The notes beneath the pieces were generated by a model, which had not been told where the DNA came from, did not search any database, and was given only the letters and a program-made list of their open reading frames with translations. A stretch of DNA of 64,000 bases from positions 1 to 64,000 of the forward strand of contig CAIKEH010000051.1 in assembly GCA_903826405.1 (NCBI GenBank), in the 5' to 3' direction. The translations under genes were made by a program, and so were the position numbers. Position 1 is the stretch's first letter; each line of letters starts with the position of its first letter. Of the stretch, positions 52,221 to 61,163 are shown in pieces. Source of the DNA: an uncultured bacterium (GTDB lineage: Bacteria > Bacteroidota > Bacteroidia > Chitinophagales > Chitinophagaceae).

Positions 52221-54404
52221 TCACGAGCCTAGTTTGAGGAGATCCAGAACGGAGATCATCGTGTTGATCTTCGTGGCCGGTACGCCGGAATCATTTGTAC
52301 CATCGCCGCTCTCCTCACCGTCTTCAGACCCGTCGGATCCGTTCGCTGATTTATCCATGGAAGCCTTCAACTTGATGTTGACAGAAGAGTCGTTCCTATC
52401 TATGTGTATGTTCACGCTGTCCTCTTTGTGATAACGGTAATTTTTTTCCTCATCCCTGCCACTTTTATCATTATCCCATTCCTTGTTTTTTTCCAGCGAC
52501 TCCAATCCGTTGATGGTCATCCTGTACCAGACATCGGTTTTCCAGTCAAAATGGTTGTCCCAGCCGTCATTGTCCGTAGTGATCTGTATACCAGCGGGAG
52601 TGCTTTTGATATCGAACCATCCGAACCTGTCCACTTCATGGTCCACGCGGATCATTTTGTTGTCCGGGATTTCCATTACTACGGCCACCTGTTGGTTGCG
52701 GAATTTGCTTTGCATCGGAAAGGTGAAGCCTCTGGGCAGGTAAATGATGCTGTCCACCTGAGTGACTGGGAAGTTGATGTGACTTGCGGTCCTTTCCGCT
52801 TCAATGGGGGAGTTGCCTCTTGCGAGACGCAACATAAACATATGATAAGAAGAGTCCTTGCTACGACGGATCTTGATCCGGATGGTATTCAAGAGCATAG
52901 TGTCTTCCGTTGAAGAAAGGGCGGGCAGATGGTCATCCTCGTCATCGAACCAGGTAATGTTGTAGTAATGCCCAACGGTATCGTTCACGGCCAACTGCAG
53001 TCTCCCTGTTGTGGGTTGATTGATAGAAACTTCTTCCCGTATGCTGCCGGTGCGCCTGAAATCATGGCTGATTGATACGGCCAGACCGATCAGGGAGATC
53101 CATCCCAATACCCAGAGCGAGCCGAAGGTATAAGGGAGGTATCTATTGCTGGAGCGTGCACCGGTGATCCTGCGGATCAGCCATACCATGAGACCAATCA
53201 GGGGAACAGCAAGGAAGAGGAAGAGGGTACCCCATGCGAAGGCATGCTGCCAGAAGCCACTGAGCACGAAATTCCTTAGGGGCGCAAGCCCGACACCGGA
53301 GAATATCAGTGCCATCAGTGCTACGAAGAGCGCGACAATGATGATGCCGGCGATGAACAGAAAGAAGGCTTTGAACAGCACACCTATGGCATGGCCGATC
53401 CCATTGCCGGTATTTTTCATGATGGGAGCGGCTTCTTTACCCAATGCCTGTCCCCTTTCTTTCACTTCCTCAGACCACGCTTCGGCTTTGACCTTTATAT
53501 CTGCGCCCATTTTATCTGCACGTACTTTCAGGTCCTTCATCTCTCCCTGTACCGTGTTCTTGATGCTTTCGAGATCGATCTTCTCCCCCCGCATTTCCAA
53601 CTTTTCAGAGGCGGTGCTGGCGAAAGGGATCACCATCCATAAGATGATATAAGCTGCCAGAAGGGTACCCCCAAAAGATCCGAACAGGATATTGTGGAAG
53701 TCATGATCGAAGACGTTCCCGAAAATACCCAGCAGGATGGGCATAGCAAAGATGATTCGAGGTACCCAAACCGGGATGTTGAAATAGCTGGATAGGCCGG
53801 AGCATACACCACCGATCACTTTTTGGTCCGGATTCCTGTATAATCTGCGTCGAATATTGAACTGAAGTGATCGGGCGGGTAGTACGACCCAGAGTATAAT
53901 GTAGAGCAGTATCCCGGTTCCAAAACCACCAAGGGTGATCAGGGCGAATAATATTCGAACTATGGTCGGGTCCACTTTAAGGTAGTGGGCAAGACCCGAA
54001 CAGACACCACCCAGGATCTTGTCGTTCGCATTACGACTCCAGGATCCTCTTGGTTCAGCATTCGTGTTTGGTGTTGCCATTGATGGACGACCAGATTCCT
54101 GATCGGACGAATAGGAGGATGATCCACTCATCTCTACCTGGCTATCGAAGTCCTCCGGACGGCCGATCCCTTTGATGATCTCGTTGAGGTCGTTGTCCGT
54201 GATGCACCCGGATTGTTCTTTCTTCAATCTTTCGGAGAAAAGTTCAGCGATCCGATTTTCGATATCATTGATGATCTCGTCCCGGCCTTCCTCCCGTTCG
54301 AAATGGCGACGCAGGCTGTCCGTATATTTTTTCAGCTCTTCAAAGGCGGTCTCCTCTATGGGGATCACCCTTCCCTGAAAATTTATATTGATTACCTTTT
54401 TCAT
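52221..54404 (-). CDS. Large PspC-domain membrane protein
   Basis: A 727-residue membrane protein. The N-terminal 60 residues form a cytoplasmic segment (RRHFEREEGRDEIINDIENRIAELFSERL). Two PspC domains follow (about 120-180, RKNANDKILGGVCSGLAHYLKVDPT-like, and about 185-260, RNPDQKVIGGVCSGLSSYFNIPV), each ending in membrane helices. Further helices and a large C-terminal periplasmic, beta-rich region with many Asp residues (about 450-720) complete it. PspC proteins belong to the phage-shock envelope stress response. The start overlaps the padR stop by four bases, so PadR probably controls it. Confidence 0.85.
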   Translation of the reverse strand: MKKVININFQGRVIPIEETAFEELKKYTDSLRRHFEREEGRDEIINDIENRIAELFSERLKKEQSGCITDNDLNEIIKGIGRPEDFDSQVEMSGSSSYSSDQESGRPSMATPNTNAEPRGSWSRNANDKILGGVCSGLAHYLKVDPTIVRILFALITLGGFGTGILLYIILWVVLPARSLQFNIRRRLYRNPDQKVIGGVCSGLSSYFNIPVWVPRIIFAMPILLGIFGNVFDHDFHNILFGSFGGTLLAAYIILWMVIPFASTASEKLEMRGEKIDLESIKNTVQGEMKDLKVRADKMGADIKVKAEAWSEEVKERGQALGKEAAPIMKNTGNGIGHAIGVLFKAFFLFIAGIIIVALFVALMALIFSGVGLAPLRNFVLSGFWQHAFAWGTLFLFLAVPLIGLMVWLIRRITGARSSNRYLPYTFGSLWVLGWISLIGLAVSISHDFRRTGSIREEVSINQPTTGRLQLAVNDTVGHYYNITWFDDEDDHLPALSSTEDTMLLNTIRIKIRRSKDSSYHMFMLRLARGNSPIEAERTASHINFPVTQVDSIIYLPRGFTFPMQSKFRNQQVAVVMEIPDNKMIRVDHEVDRFGWFDIKSTPAGIQITTDNDGWDNHFDWKTDVWYRMTINGLESLEKNKEWDNDKSGRDEEKNYRYHKEDSVNIHIDRNDSSVNIKLKASMDKSANGSDGSEDGEESGDGTNDSGVPATKINTMISVLDLLKLGS

Positions 54405-54781
54405 GATCTGTCAGTTTGAGATGTTGATGTTGAAGTCCCTGCTACAGGCGGATGATCGTTCCCGGTGATCTTGCCTACTGCGTTCGCCAACTCATTCCAT
54501 GTGGATTGTAGCTCGCTGTAAAACGCCGCACCCTTTTCCGTAAGTAAAAAATATTTTCTGGGGGGGCCGCTGGTGCTTTCCACCCATCTGTAAGATAGGA
54601 GGTCGGCATTCTTAAGCCTGGTGAGCAGTGGATATAGCGTTCCTTCCAGGATATGAAGGTTGGCTTTTTTCATCTCCTCGATGATGTCACTAGGATAGGC
54701 CTCTCCACGGCGGATCACGGAAAGGATACAGAACTCCAATACCCCCTTCCTCATCTGGCTCTGCGTGTTCTCGATGTTCAT
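54401..54781 (-). CDS. PadR-family transcriptional regulator
   Basis: A 126-residue PadR-type winged-helix regulator. LEFCILSVIRRGEAYPSDIIEEMKKANLHILEGTLYPLLTRLKNADLLSYRW is the DNA-binding domain with the conserved wing start, and the C-terminal helix is shorter than in large PadR proteins. The gene is cotranscribed with pspC through a four-base overlap. Palindromes upstream (54963-55011) overlap its promoter and are probable operators, suggesting autoregulation. Confidence 0.9.
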   Translation of the reverse strand: MNIENTQSQMRKGVLEFCILSVIRRGEAYPSDIIEEMKKANLHILEGTLYPLLTRLKNADLLSYRWVESTSGPPRKYFLLTEKGAAFYSELQSTWNELANAVGKITGNDHPPVAGTSTSTSQTDRS

Positions 54782-54948
54782 ACTACCATTTTTAATGTGT
54801 GTATTTCCGGTACATGGTTCCCTGAATTGACTTTGATGGTGTTTCCCCTTACTTCAGTATTCACTTTGGATTGAGGTGATCGGGATCTTTTCTGGTTTTG
54901 ACTGTCCAGTAAAAGGACCGCACCTTGTGTTCCGGCATCATTTCAAAG

Positions 54949-54978
54949 CAAAGCTAAGGAACTTTTAGTATTATGCAA
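54949..54978 (-). promoter_or_regulatory. Promoter of padR-pspC
   Basis: TAGCTTTG (54956-54949) on the minus strand is a full -7 match. TTGC (54978-54975) lies 18 nt upstream in the -33 position and falls within the palindrome ATGCAATGCAT. The leader to padR is long, about 160 nt. Confidence 0.55.
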
Positions 54979-55011
54979 TGCATAGAACATTATTTATTTT
55001 AGTACTAAAAT
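54963..55011. promoter_or_regulatory. Candidate PadR operator with palindromes
   Basis: Three elements lie together: TTTTAGTA (54963-54970), the 11-nt palindrome ATGCAATGCAT (54973-54983), and the 16-nt perfect palindrome ATTTTAGTACTAAAAT (54996-55011). The first repeats a half-site of the last. Two of them overlap the padR promoter, so binding by the encoded PadR protein is plausible. Confidence 0.5.
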
Positions 55012-55215
55012 TTAATTTTTCCAAGATTGATTTGGAAAGGCAGTTTGGGGGCTTATTTCCTGTATATAGTGCAGAATTTTGCCTGTATGTTCAACAGGAA
55101 GAATGGAGCAAAAAAGTGATGAAATGCGTTATTTTTCGTCAATTTTTGACAAAAAGACCGCTTTTTTAATCAAAAAAGTTCTTAAAATCTACAAAAAGGC
55201 TGAAAGGAAAAGGGT
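55012..55215. other. Rest of the AT-rich gap upstream of padR
   Basis: Together with the padR leader (54782-54962) this makes a gap of about 430 nt without a gene. I see AT-rich sequence with TTGACAAAAAG and TTTTTTAATCAAAAAA near 55150-55180, but no gene, tRNA or hairpin that I can support. A 63-codon plus-strand frame at 54978-55169 is not convincing. Confidence 0.4.
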
Positions 55216-56556
55216 TCAATCTCCTTGATTTGGAGCGGGTCTTGGAATGAGCATGATGGAGGTTTGCCGTCCATTAATAAAGCGGAAGCCATCTTTCCCG
55301 AAGAAGCCATCTTCCTCCAGCATGATCCTCACCTCTTTGCCCCATTCAGGAACAAGGGTAGCTGCATTGAGTTCTATGGACCAGACCGTATTCTCCTGGA
55401 TGGGGTAGTCTCCGGCACCTGGAACTCCCTGTTGCTGATCCCAAAGGCCGATGGTGGCGCCGGCTGCATGTCCGTGGAAACCGAGGGGATGGGTGTAGAT
55501 GCTGGCTTTGATGCCTTCTTGCTTTGCCTGTTCCAAAGCGCGTGAGAGAGCCTGATTGCCTGTTACGCCGACCGCGAATTGAGACGTAAGAATATTCTGA
55601 AGGCGGTTGGCTTTCAGGAATGCCTGAGATATGCCTGCAGGCACTTCTTTTTCTCCGGGTCGCAGCACATAGGCATGTTCCTGTACATCCGTGTTCAGCC
55701 TCAGGTAGGTGATGCCGAAGTCCACATGCAATAGATCGCCCGGACGTATCACATCATCGGTGGGGCGGTTCGAGAAATTTCGGAGGTGTTCAAAAGAAAG
55801 GCTGTCGTTGCGTTGAGTGGACACGGACGGATGGAACCAAGTGTCCAGCCCCATGGATCGTATCTTCTCCCGAAGCCACCATACAACATCGTCTGTTGTG
55901 GTGATCCCGGGTGTAATGATTTTTTCGGAAAAAGCTTCAGCGATGATGGCGTGTGTCATGCGTGTTAGCGTGGGATAAATGGCCATTTCCTTTTCGGTCC
56001 GTGTTTCCAGCCAGGGTACCGAAAGTTTTTCCGAGTAAGTGACCTTATTTTTAAAGGAGGTGGGTAAGGCTTCGATGAATTCCTGGTAGTCTGTATGGTC
56101 CAACCCGTCAGCATGTGCGAAGTCCTTCGAAACATTCACGCCTATCTTTTGCGGCTTACGAGTACTGATGATGTCTGCAACGGCATCCCATTGTTTCGGG
56201 AACCTATTCATGTCCCAGGACGGGCGGATGATCTCGCCTACACCATACCGTGCCACGGCCATTTTCTCTACGGATCCGGTCTTTGGATCACGATAAAAGA
56301 TGATTATGGTACGACGGCGTGCGGAGAGCCAGGTGGCGGGGAGCATCGTTTTCAACGCGGGGTCCTCATTGTATTCCCGGGAAATCAATACCCACATGTC
56401 TATTCCAGACCGCTGCATGAGCTCCGGCAAGAGGTTGTTGAGCCTGTCCGCAGTGTTGCCATCGATCCATTCCGCTTGTTCGCGCAATGGTAGTACCTGC
56501 GCATGCACCGTGCAGCAGAACAGAAAGAGCATGTTGATATAAAGTAACCTGCGCAT
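55216..56556 (-). CDS. Secreted M24-family metallopeptidase (Xaa-Pro aminopeptidase-like)
   Basis: A 446-residue exported peptidase with signal MRRLLYINMLFLFCCTVHAQ. The creatinase-type N-terminal domain (about 30-190) is followed by the pita-bread fold. The metal ligands are visible as the two Asp in LLHVDFGITYLRLNTDVQ, His in GFHGHAAG, and Glu in WSIELNA and MLEEDGFF. It probably removes N-terminal residues from peptides in the periplasm. It is last in the run ridA-mmcQ-aminotransferase-EamA-M24. Confidence 0.9.
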   Translation of the reverse strand: MRRLLYINMLFLFCCTVHAQVLPLREQAEWIDGNTADRLNNLLPELMQRSGIDMWVLISREYNEDPALKTMLPATWLSARRRTIIIFYRDPKTGSVEKMAVARYGVGEIIRPSWDMNRFPKQWDAVADIISTRKPQKIGVNVSKDFAHADGLDHTDYQEFIEALPTSFKNKVTYSEKLSVPWLETRTEKEMAIYPTLTRMTHAIIAEAFSEKIITPGITTTDDVVWWLREKIRSMGLDTWFHPSVSTQRNDSLSFEHLRNFSNRPTDDVIRPGDLLHVDFGITYLRLNTDVQEHAYVLRPGEKEVPAGISQAFLKANRLQNILTSQFAVGVTGNQALSRALEQAKQEGIKASIYTHPLGFHGHAAGATIGLWDQQQGVPGAGDYPIQENTVWSIELNAATLVPEWGKEVRIMLEEDGFFGKDGFRFINGRQTSIMLIPRPAPNQGD

Positions 56557-56607
56557 AGTAGATGTTTTATTTCCTTTCGGGATGAAAATACATCTTTCCC
56601 TACAACC

Positions 56608-57522
56608 TCAGGACTTGGTCATCGAACTGGGGTTGCTCTTGTACAGGGAGATCATGATGCCGCTGACGATGATGAGGATGATACCGGTCAGGGAGACCGG
56701 GTCTGGGAAGCCGTCGCCCAGGAAATAGCCATAAGTGACGGAGAAGATGATGTTGGCATAGGATACCGCCGATACTACGGCCGGCTTTTCGCTGCCGTAG
56801 GCCATAGTGACGAAGTATTGTCCGAACAGTGCGGCAAGGCCGAGTGTGAGCATCCAGACCCACTGCATTCCCCTGGGCCATTGCCAGCTTATGATGAAGA
56901 TCCCGTCTGCGGGAATTCCGGTGGTGTAATGGATGATCAGGGCGATCAGGGGCAATGCGAAACCAGTTATGATGAAAGAGGCCACGATCACGCGGGGTTC
57001 ATAAAATCGGGAAAGTCTGCCCACGGTCATATAGGCAATAGCAGAAGTGATGCCCGAGATCAGGCCGGCAACATGATAATACCAGGGAAGATGCATGGAT
57101 GGTTTGTAAACGAGCACCATGCCGCTGAATCCAATGAGCAGTGCTGCCAGCACGAGGGAACCATGAAACTCGCCAAAGAACAGGAAGCTGAAAAGTGCGA
57201 TGAATAGTGCTGAGGTCAGATTATAGGTCATGGCCGTACCCAGATGCATGTGGAGAACGCAATAGAGAAGGGTGTATAGAGCAACGGTGCCCATGAATCC
57301 GCGAAAGATCAGCCAGCCGATCTTTCCGCCTGGATTGACGGGTGGCTTGATGATCAGTCCTGCTCCAAGAAAGATAAGACCGACGGCGTTACGGAAAAAG
57401 ACCAGTTGACCGGCAGTGAACGAGCCTTTCAGCAATTTGGCGGATGCACCCATTGAAGAAAAGCAGAAGGCTGCCAGCAGCATGAAGAAGATTCCCTGAT
57501 ATGGCGAATGTTTGATCGGCAA
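56608..57522 (-). CDS. EamA-family (DMT) transporter
   Basis: A 304-residue protein with ten hydrophobic segments in two EamA repeats, ending in a short cytoplasmic, Ser/Lys tail. The first repeat begins GIFFMLLAAFCFSSMGASAKLLKG and the second is marked by YGSEKPAVVSAVSYANIIFSVTYGYFLGDGFPDP. DMT proteins of this type export metabolites, often amino acids. There is no ATG before the first helix, so the TTG at 57522 is the likely start. It lies 18 nt after the aminotransferase stop, in the same operon. Confidence 0.85.
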   Translation of the reverse strand: MPIKHSPYQGIFFMLLAAFCFSSMGASAKLLKGSFTAGQLVFFRNAVGLIFLGAGLIIKPPVNPGGKIGWLIFRGFMGTVALYTLLYCVLHMHLGTAMTYNLTSALFIALFSFLFFGEFHGSLVLAALLIGFSGMVLVYKPSMHLPWYYHVAGLISGITSAIAYMTVGRLSRFYEPRVIVASFIITGFALPLIALIIHYTTGIPADGIFIISWQWPRGMQWVWMLTLGLAALFGQYFVTMAYGSEKPAVVSAVSYANIIFSVTYGYFLGDGFPDPVSLTGIILIIVSGIMISLYKSNPSSMTKS

Positions 57523-57540
57523 AATATGTTGTGGACTGTT

Positions 57541-58683
57541 TCAGAGTTTGCACAAACGTTCAGCAGCTTTTTCCAGCGTCTGATCCTTCTTGCAGAAGCA
57601 GAACCTCAGGACTTTATTGTCTGTACCGTCGGCATAAAAGGCGGAAACGGGGATGGTGGCCACTCCGGCTTCTTTCGTCAGTCGGATCGCCAACTCGCGG
57701 TCAGGCTCATCCGAAATTCGTTCATAAGTTCCGCAGATGAAATAGCTTCCGGATGAGTGCTTCAGGGAGAAACGTGAGGATGCCATCAGCCGAATGAATT
57801 GGTCCCGGCGATCCTGCATAATAGCCGGAAGGGAGAGATAGGCTTCCTTATTCTTCAGGTAGGCGGCCAGCGCTACCTGAGAGGGTGTGAAACAGGCGAA
57901 GGCGTTGAATTGATGCACCTTCCTGAATTCAACGGTCATCTCCGAAGGCGCCACGCAGTATCCCAGTTTCCAACCGGTACAGTTGTACGTCTTGCCGAAG
58001 GAGAAACAGACGAAACTGCGTTCACGCAAGTCGGGATAGCGGAGCATACTCTGGTGGGCAATGCCGTCGAAAATGAGGTGTTCGTAAACTTCATCGCTGA
58101 CGATGAAAATGTTGGTGCCGGCCACCACCTTCCTCAACTCTGCGATGTCGTTCTCATCCATGACCGTGCCGGTGGGATTATGGGGGGAGTTTAACACGAT
58201 GGCTTTGGTCTTCGGAGTGATGGCTTGGGCCACCAAGGGCCAGTTGATACGGAAGTCAGAGGGACGCAGCGGCACCCGGATGGCCGTGGCCAGGTTGATT
58301 TCGATATTGGGGATGTAACTGTCGTAGCCAGGTTCCATCACGATCACCTCGTCACCAGGGTTGAGTATAGCAGTGAGTGCCGAATAGATGGCATAGGTGC
58401 CGCCTGGCGTTATGGTGATATCCTTATCCGGGTCCACAGCCGCATCATATAAAAAGGAGATCTTTTCGGCTATTGATTCCCGCAATGGCATCCATCCCGG
58501 CATGGGTGCGTATTGGTTGAACCCTTTTTGCATGGCCTCTGCCACCAGCCTGTGCAATGCTTCATCCATGGGGTAGTCGGGGAAGCCCTGACTCAGGTTG
58601 ATGGCCTGGTGATGGGTGGCGAGCCCACTCATGATCGTGAAGATGTTCGTGCCCACCTTGGGCAGTTTGGAGTTCAGTATCAC
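57541..58683 (-). CDS. PLP-dependent aminotransferase (methionine/kynurenine-type)
   Basis: A 380-residue fold-type I aminotransferase. The cofactor lysine lies in CFSFGKTYNCTGWKLGY, with LNSPHNPTGTVMDENDI and the SQGFPDYPMDEAL start typical of the YbdL/kynurenine aminotransferase branch, which accepts methionine and aromatic substrates. The open frame runs to 59001 through mmcQ in another frame, but the GTG at 58683 overlaps the mmcQ stop (GTGA), so the true start is there. It lies between mmcQ and the EamA gene. Confidence 0.86.
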   Translation of the reverse strand: MILNSKLPKVGTNIFTIMSGLATHHQAINLSQGFPDYPMDEALHRLVAEAMQKGFNQYAPMPGWMPLRESIAEKISFLYDAAVDPDKDITITPGGTYAIYSALTAILNPGDEVIVMEPGYDSYIPNIEINLATAIRVPLRPSDFRINWPLVAQAITPKTKAIVLNSPHNPTGTVMDENDIAELRKVVAGTNIFIVSDEVYEHLIFDGIAHQSMLRYPDLRERSFVCFSFGKTYNCTGWKLGYCVAPSEMTVEFRKVHQFNAFACFTPSQVALAAYLKNKEAYLSLPAIMQDRRDQFIRLMASSRFSLKHSSGSYFICGTYERISDEPDRELAIRLTKEAGVATIPVSAFYADGTDNKVLRFCFCKKDQTLEKAAERLCKL

Positions 58684-59027
58684 TTGTTCTTGTTTTTTCT
58701 GTTCTGTCGTCCGCCGCTGACCAGCATATAGGAATGGTCGATCCATTCCTTCAACTGAGTATCGGATACAGAGCCGTCTATAATGATGGTGTTCCAGTGC
58801 TTCTTGTTCATATGGTATCCGGGTAATACGCATCCGAATTCCGCTCTGATCTCTTCTGTCCTTTCGGGATCGCATTTGACGTTGAACGAAGGGGGGCGCG
58901 CATCGAATCGCCAGAGCAGAAACACCTTCCCTTTCACTTTGAATACAAGCACATCCGGACCAAAAGGCAGGGATTCCTCCGCTAGGGGCTTGCCCAAACA
59001 ATGATCCCTCAAAGCGTCAATATCCAT
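58680..59027 (-). CDS. MmcQ/YjbR-family protein
   Basis: A 115-residue protein of the MmcQ/YjbR fold. Key stretches are DVLVFKVKGKVFLLWRF, then PSFNVKCDPERTEEIRAEFGCVLPGYHMNKKHWNTIIID. YjbR is often called DNA-binding but its role is unclear. The frame extends to 59168, but the ATG at 59027 is right and gives family length. It starts 2 nt after the ridA stop codon, and its own stop overlaps the aminotransferase GTG. Confidence 0.87.
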   Translation of the reverse strand: MDIDALRDHCLGKPLAEESLPFGPDVLVFKVKGKVFLLWRFDARPPSFNVKCDPERTEEIRAEFGCVLPGYHMNKKHWNTIIIDGSVSDTQLKEWIDHSYMLVSGGRQNRKNKNK

Positions 59028-59029
59028 GT

Positions 59030-59428
59030 TCAGCCCCGATTGATTACAGCAGTGGCCTCGATCTCGATCAGGAAGGCCGGATCTATCAATTCTTTCACGC
59101 CGATCATGGAAGTGGATGGCCTGATCAGCGAAAAGAATTCTCCGTGCGCTTTCCCATATTCCTGCCAACGGTGGATCTGGGTGACGAACATACGGGTGCG
59201 CACAATATCCTGAAGAGATGCCCCTGCGTCTTCCAGGACTTTACCGATCTTTTCAATGATGAATCTGGTTTGTGCATAAGGGTCGTCCACTCCAACGGTC
59301 TTTCCTTCAACATCAACGGCTACTGTACCAGATACCTCTATGACATCACCCACTTTCACTGCACGGCTGTATCCCACGACGCCTTCCCAGGCGGATCCTC
59401 CCGCAAAGTTGACCCTTTCCATTCCCAT
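59030..59428 (-). CDS. RidA/YjgF-family imine deaminase
   Basis: A 132-residue RidA-like protein. The substrate arginine is in DIVRTRMFVTQIHRW, and the glutamate end IEIEATAVINRG is conserved. RidA hydrolyses reactive enamines and imines released by PLP enzymes and so protects other PLP enzymes. That fits its place in an operon with an aminotransferase. A second ATG at 59422 may be the start. Confidence 0.9.
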   Translation of the reverse strand: MGMERVNFAGGSAWEGVVGYSRAVKVGDVIEVSGTVAVDVEGKTVGVDDPYAQTRFIIEKIGKVLEDAGASLQDIVRTRMFVTQIHRWQEYGKAHGEFFSLIRPSTSMIGVKELIDPAFLIEIEATAVINRG

Positions 59429-59530
59429 GTCCTAAAGATGGAAAAAATGGTCGAGAATACGGGCACTTTTGTTCAGGCTTTCCGATTACCTTGCAAGTCC
59501 CAAACCATCATATTTCAAACTTGATCACCC

Positions 59531-59944
59531 ATGAAAAGATCAGCAGAGGCCGTTTGGAACGGATCCGGCAAGGAAGGTAAAGGAGTATTGAGTACCGATA
59601 CACTCGTACTCAACAACACCCCATTCAATTTCATATCCCGTTTCGAGAATGGGATCGAGACGAATCCTGAAGAGTTGATCGCAGCAGCTCATGCAGGATG
59701 TTTCAGCATGAAACTCAGTTTTGTACTGATCGCAGCCGGTTTCACCGCCGACCAGATCGACACAAAATGCACCGTCATATTGGAGAGTGGGACGATCACT
59801 CATTCTCATTTGGTCCTGAGGGCCAAAGTTCCGGGGATTGGCCAAGAAACTTTTGATGCTTGTGCGGAGGACGCCAAGAAAAACTGCCCGGTCAGCAAAC
59901 TTTTACATGCAGAGATCACTCTCGAGTCAACATTGATCCACTGA
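59531..59944 (+). CDS. OsmC-family peroxidase-like protein
   Basis: A 137-residue OsmC/Ohr-like protein. The redox-active cysteines are in AAAHAGCFSMKL (about residue 57) and NCPVSKLL (about 119). These reduce organic hydroperoxides using thiols. It is divergent from ridA (59428), with 102 nt between them. It has the short length typical of the family. Confidence 0.9.
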   Translation: MKRSAEAVWNGSGKEGKGVLSTDTLVLNNTPFNFISRFENGIETNPEELIAAAHAGCFSMKLSFVLIAAGFTADQIDTKCTVILESGTITHSHLVLRAKVPGIGQETFDACAEDAKKNCPVSKLLHAEITLESTLIH

Positions 59945-60026
59945 GCCGATGGGCAAGAAAAATACAAAAGATCGGGACGCTGGCATCATGCTGTTTTCAT
60001 GACCTTTATAAAAACTTCAATGGGCG

Positions 60027-61115
60027 TCAGAGGAATTTTTCGCCCTTGTTTCTTTTCACCTCGGCCACATATTCCTTGATCTCCTGCTCGCGGTCTTTTT
60101 TGCATATAAGCAGTACGTCAGCCGTATCCACAATGATGAAATCTTCCAGCCCTTGTAGGAGAACGAGTTTGTTGTCCGGTACATGCACCATGCATTTGCC
60201 TGCATCGATGACCATCACCTGGTTACCGGAAACTGCGTTTTCGAGATAGTCTTTTTCCATGTTGTCGTAAGCGGAGTTCCAGGTGCCCAGGTCACTCCAG
60301 CCGAAGCTGGAGGGGATTATGTATACATTATCGGCCTTCTCCATGATCCCGTAATCGATGGATATGTTCGTGCATTGCGGGTAGATTCGTCCAACGGCCT
60401 CGTTTTCTTGTGAAGTGTTGAATTTCTCTTTTTCCAGCTCGAATACCTCCGCCATCTCCGGCAGGTGATTCTGGAACGCTTTCACCAGATTGCGGACCTG
60501 CCATAAGAAGATCCCCGAGTTCCAGAGGAATTCGCCGCTTTGTACAAAACTTCTAGCGATCTCCAGGTTGGGTTTCTCCGTGAATGTCTTGACCTTATAT
60601 ACATTGTCGCTCACCGGTTGTTGGTCGAACTGTATATATCCGTACCCCGTGTTAGGTGAGCTTGGTTTGATGCCCAAAGTGACCAAGGCCTTATGTTTGG
60701 TGACGAAGTCCATCGCTTCCAGGCAGGCTTTGTTGAAGCTCATCTCATCTAGGATCAGGTGGTCCGCAGGTGCGCAGATGAGGGCGCCGTTAGGATTGAT
60801 CTGGTTGAGTTTCCAGGCGATATAAGCGATGCAGGGCGCCGTATTCTTCCGAGAAGGTTCGCAGAGAATATTTTTCTTTGGCAATGCTGGAAGTTGCTTT
60901 TCTACGATGGACTCGTATTCGGCGGAGGTCACTACATAAATGTTCTCTACAGGTATGAAGCGGGCAAACCTGTCGTAGGTCGACTGGATCAGTGTCTTGC
61001 CTGTATTCAGGATATCCAGAAATTGCTTGGGATAACTGGTGCGGCTCATTGGCCAGAATCGGCTTCCGATACCTCCCGCCATGATGGCCACATAGTGGTT
61101 TTTCTCCATATCCAT
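60027..61115 (-). CDS. Mannose-1-phosphate guanylyltransferase
   Basis: A 362-residue nucleotidyltransferase that makes GDP-mannose from mannose-1-phosphate and GTP. The Gly-rich motif is IMAGGIGSRFWPMSRTSYPKQFL near residue 10, with FTEKPNLE and the active FGWSDLGTWNS region. The C-terminal beta-helix-like domain ends in EVKRNKGEKFL. It is short, without a fused isomerase domain. The frame opens at 61133, but the ATG at 61115 (MDMEKNHYVAIM) is likelier. It probably feeds surface glycans together with kdsD next door. Confidence 0.9.
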   Translation of the reverse strand: MDMEKNHYVAIMAGGIGSRFWPMSRTSYPKQFLDILNTGKTLIQSTYDRFARFIPVENIYVVTSAEYESIVEKQLPALPKKNILCEPSRKNTAPCIAYIAWKLNQINPNGALICAPADHLILDEMSFNKACLEAMDFVTKHKALVTLGIKPSSPNTGYGYIQFDQQPVSDNVYKVKTFTEKPNLEIARSFVQSGEFLWNSGIFLWQVRNLVKAFQNHLPEMAEVFELEKEKFNTSQENEAVGRIYPQCTNISIDYGIMEKADNVYIIPSSFGWSDLGTWNSAYDNMEKDYLENAVSGNQVMVIDAGKCMVHVPDNKLVLLQGLEDFIIVDTADVLLICKKDREQEIKEYVAEVKRNKGEKFL

Positions 61116-61163
61116 TTTTTCAAATGCAGTCACAAAATAGGTATTACCAGCGTCTTTGGAATT

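Noticed and set aside
54978-55169. 63-codon plus-strand frame in the gap upstream of padR
   Set aside because: It begins inside AT-rich operator palindromes and has no ribosome site or recognised fold.
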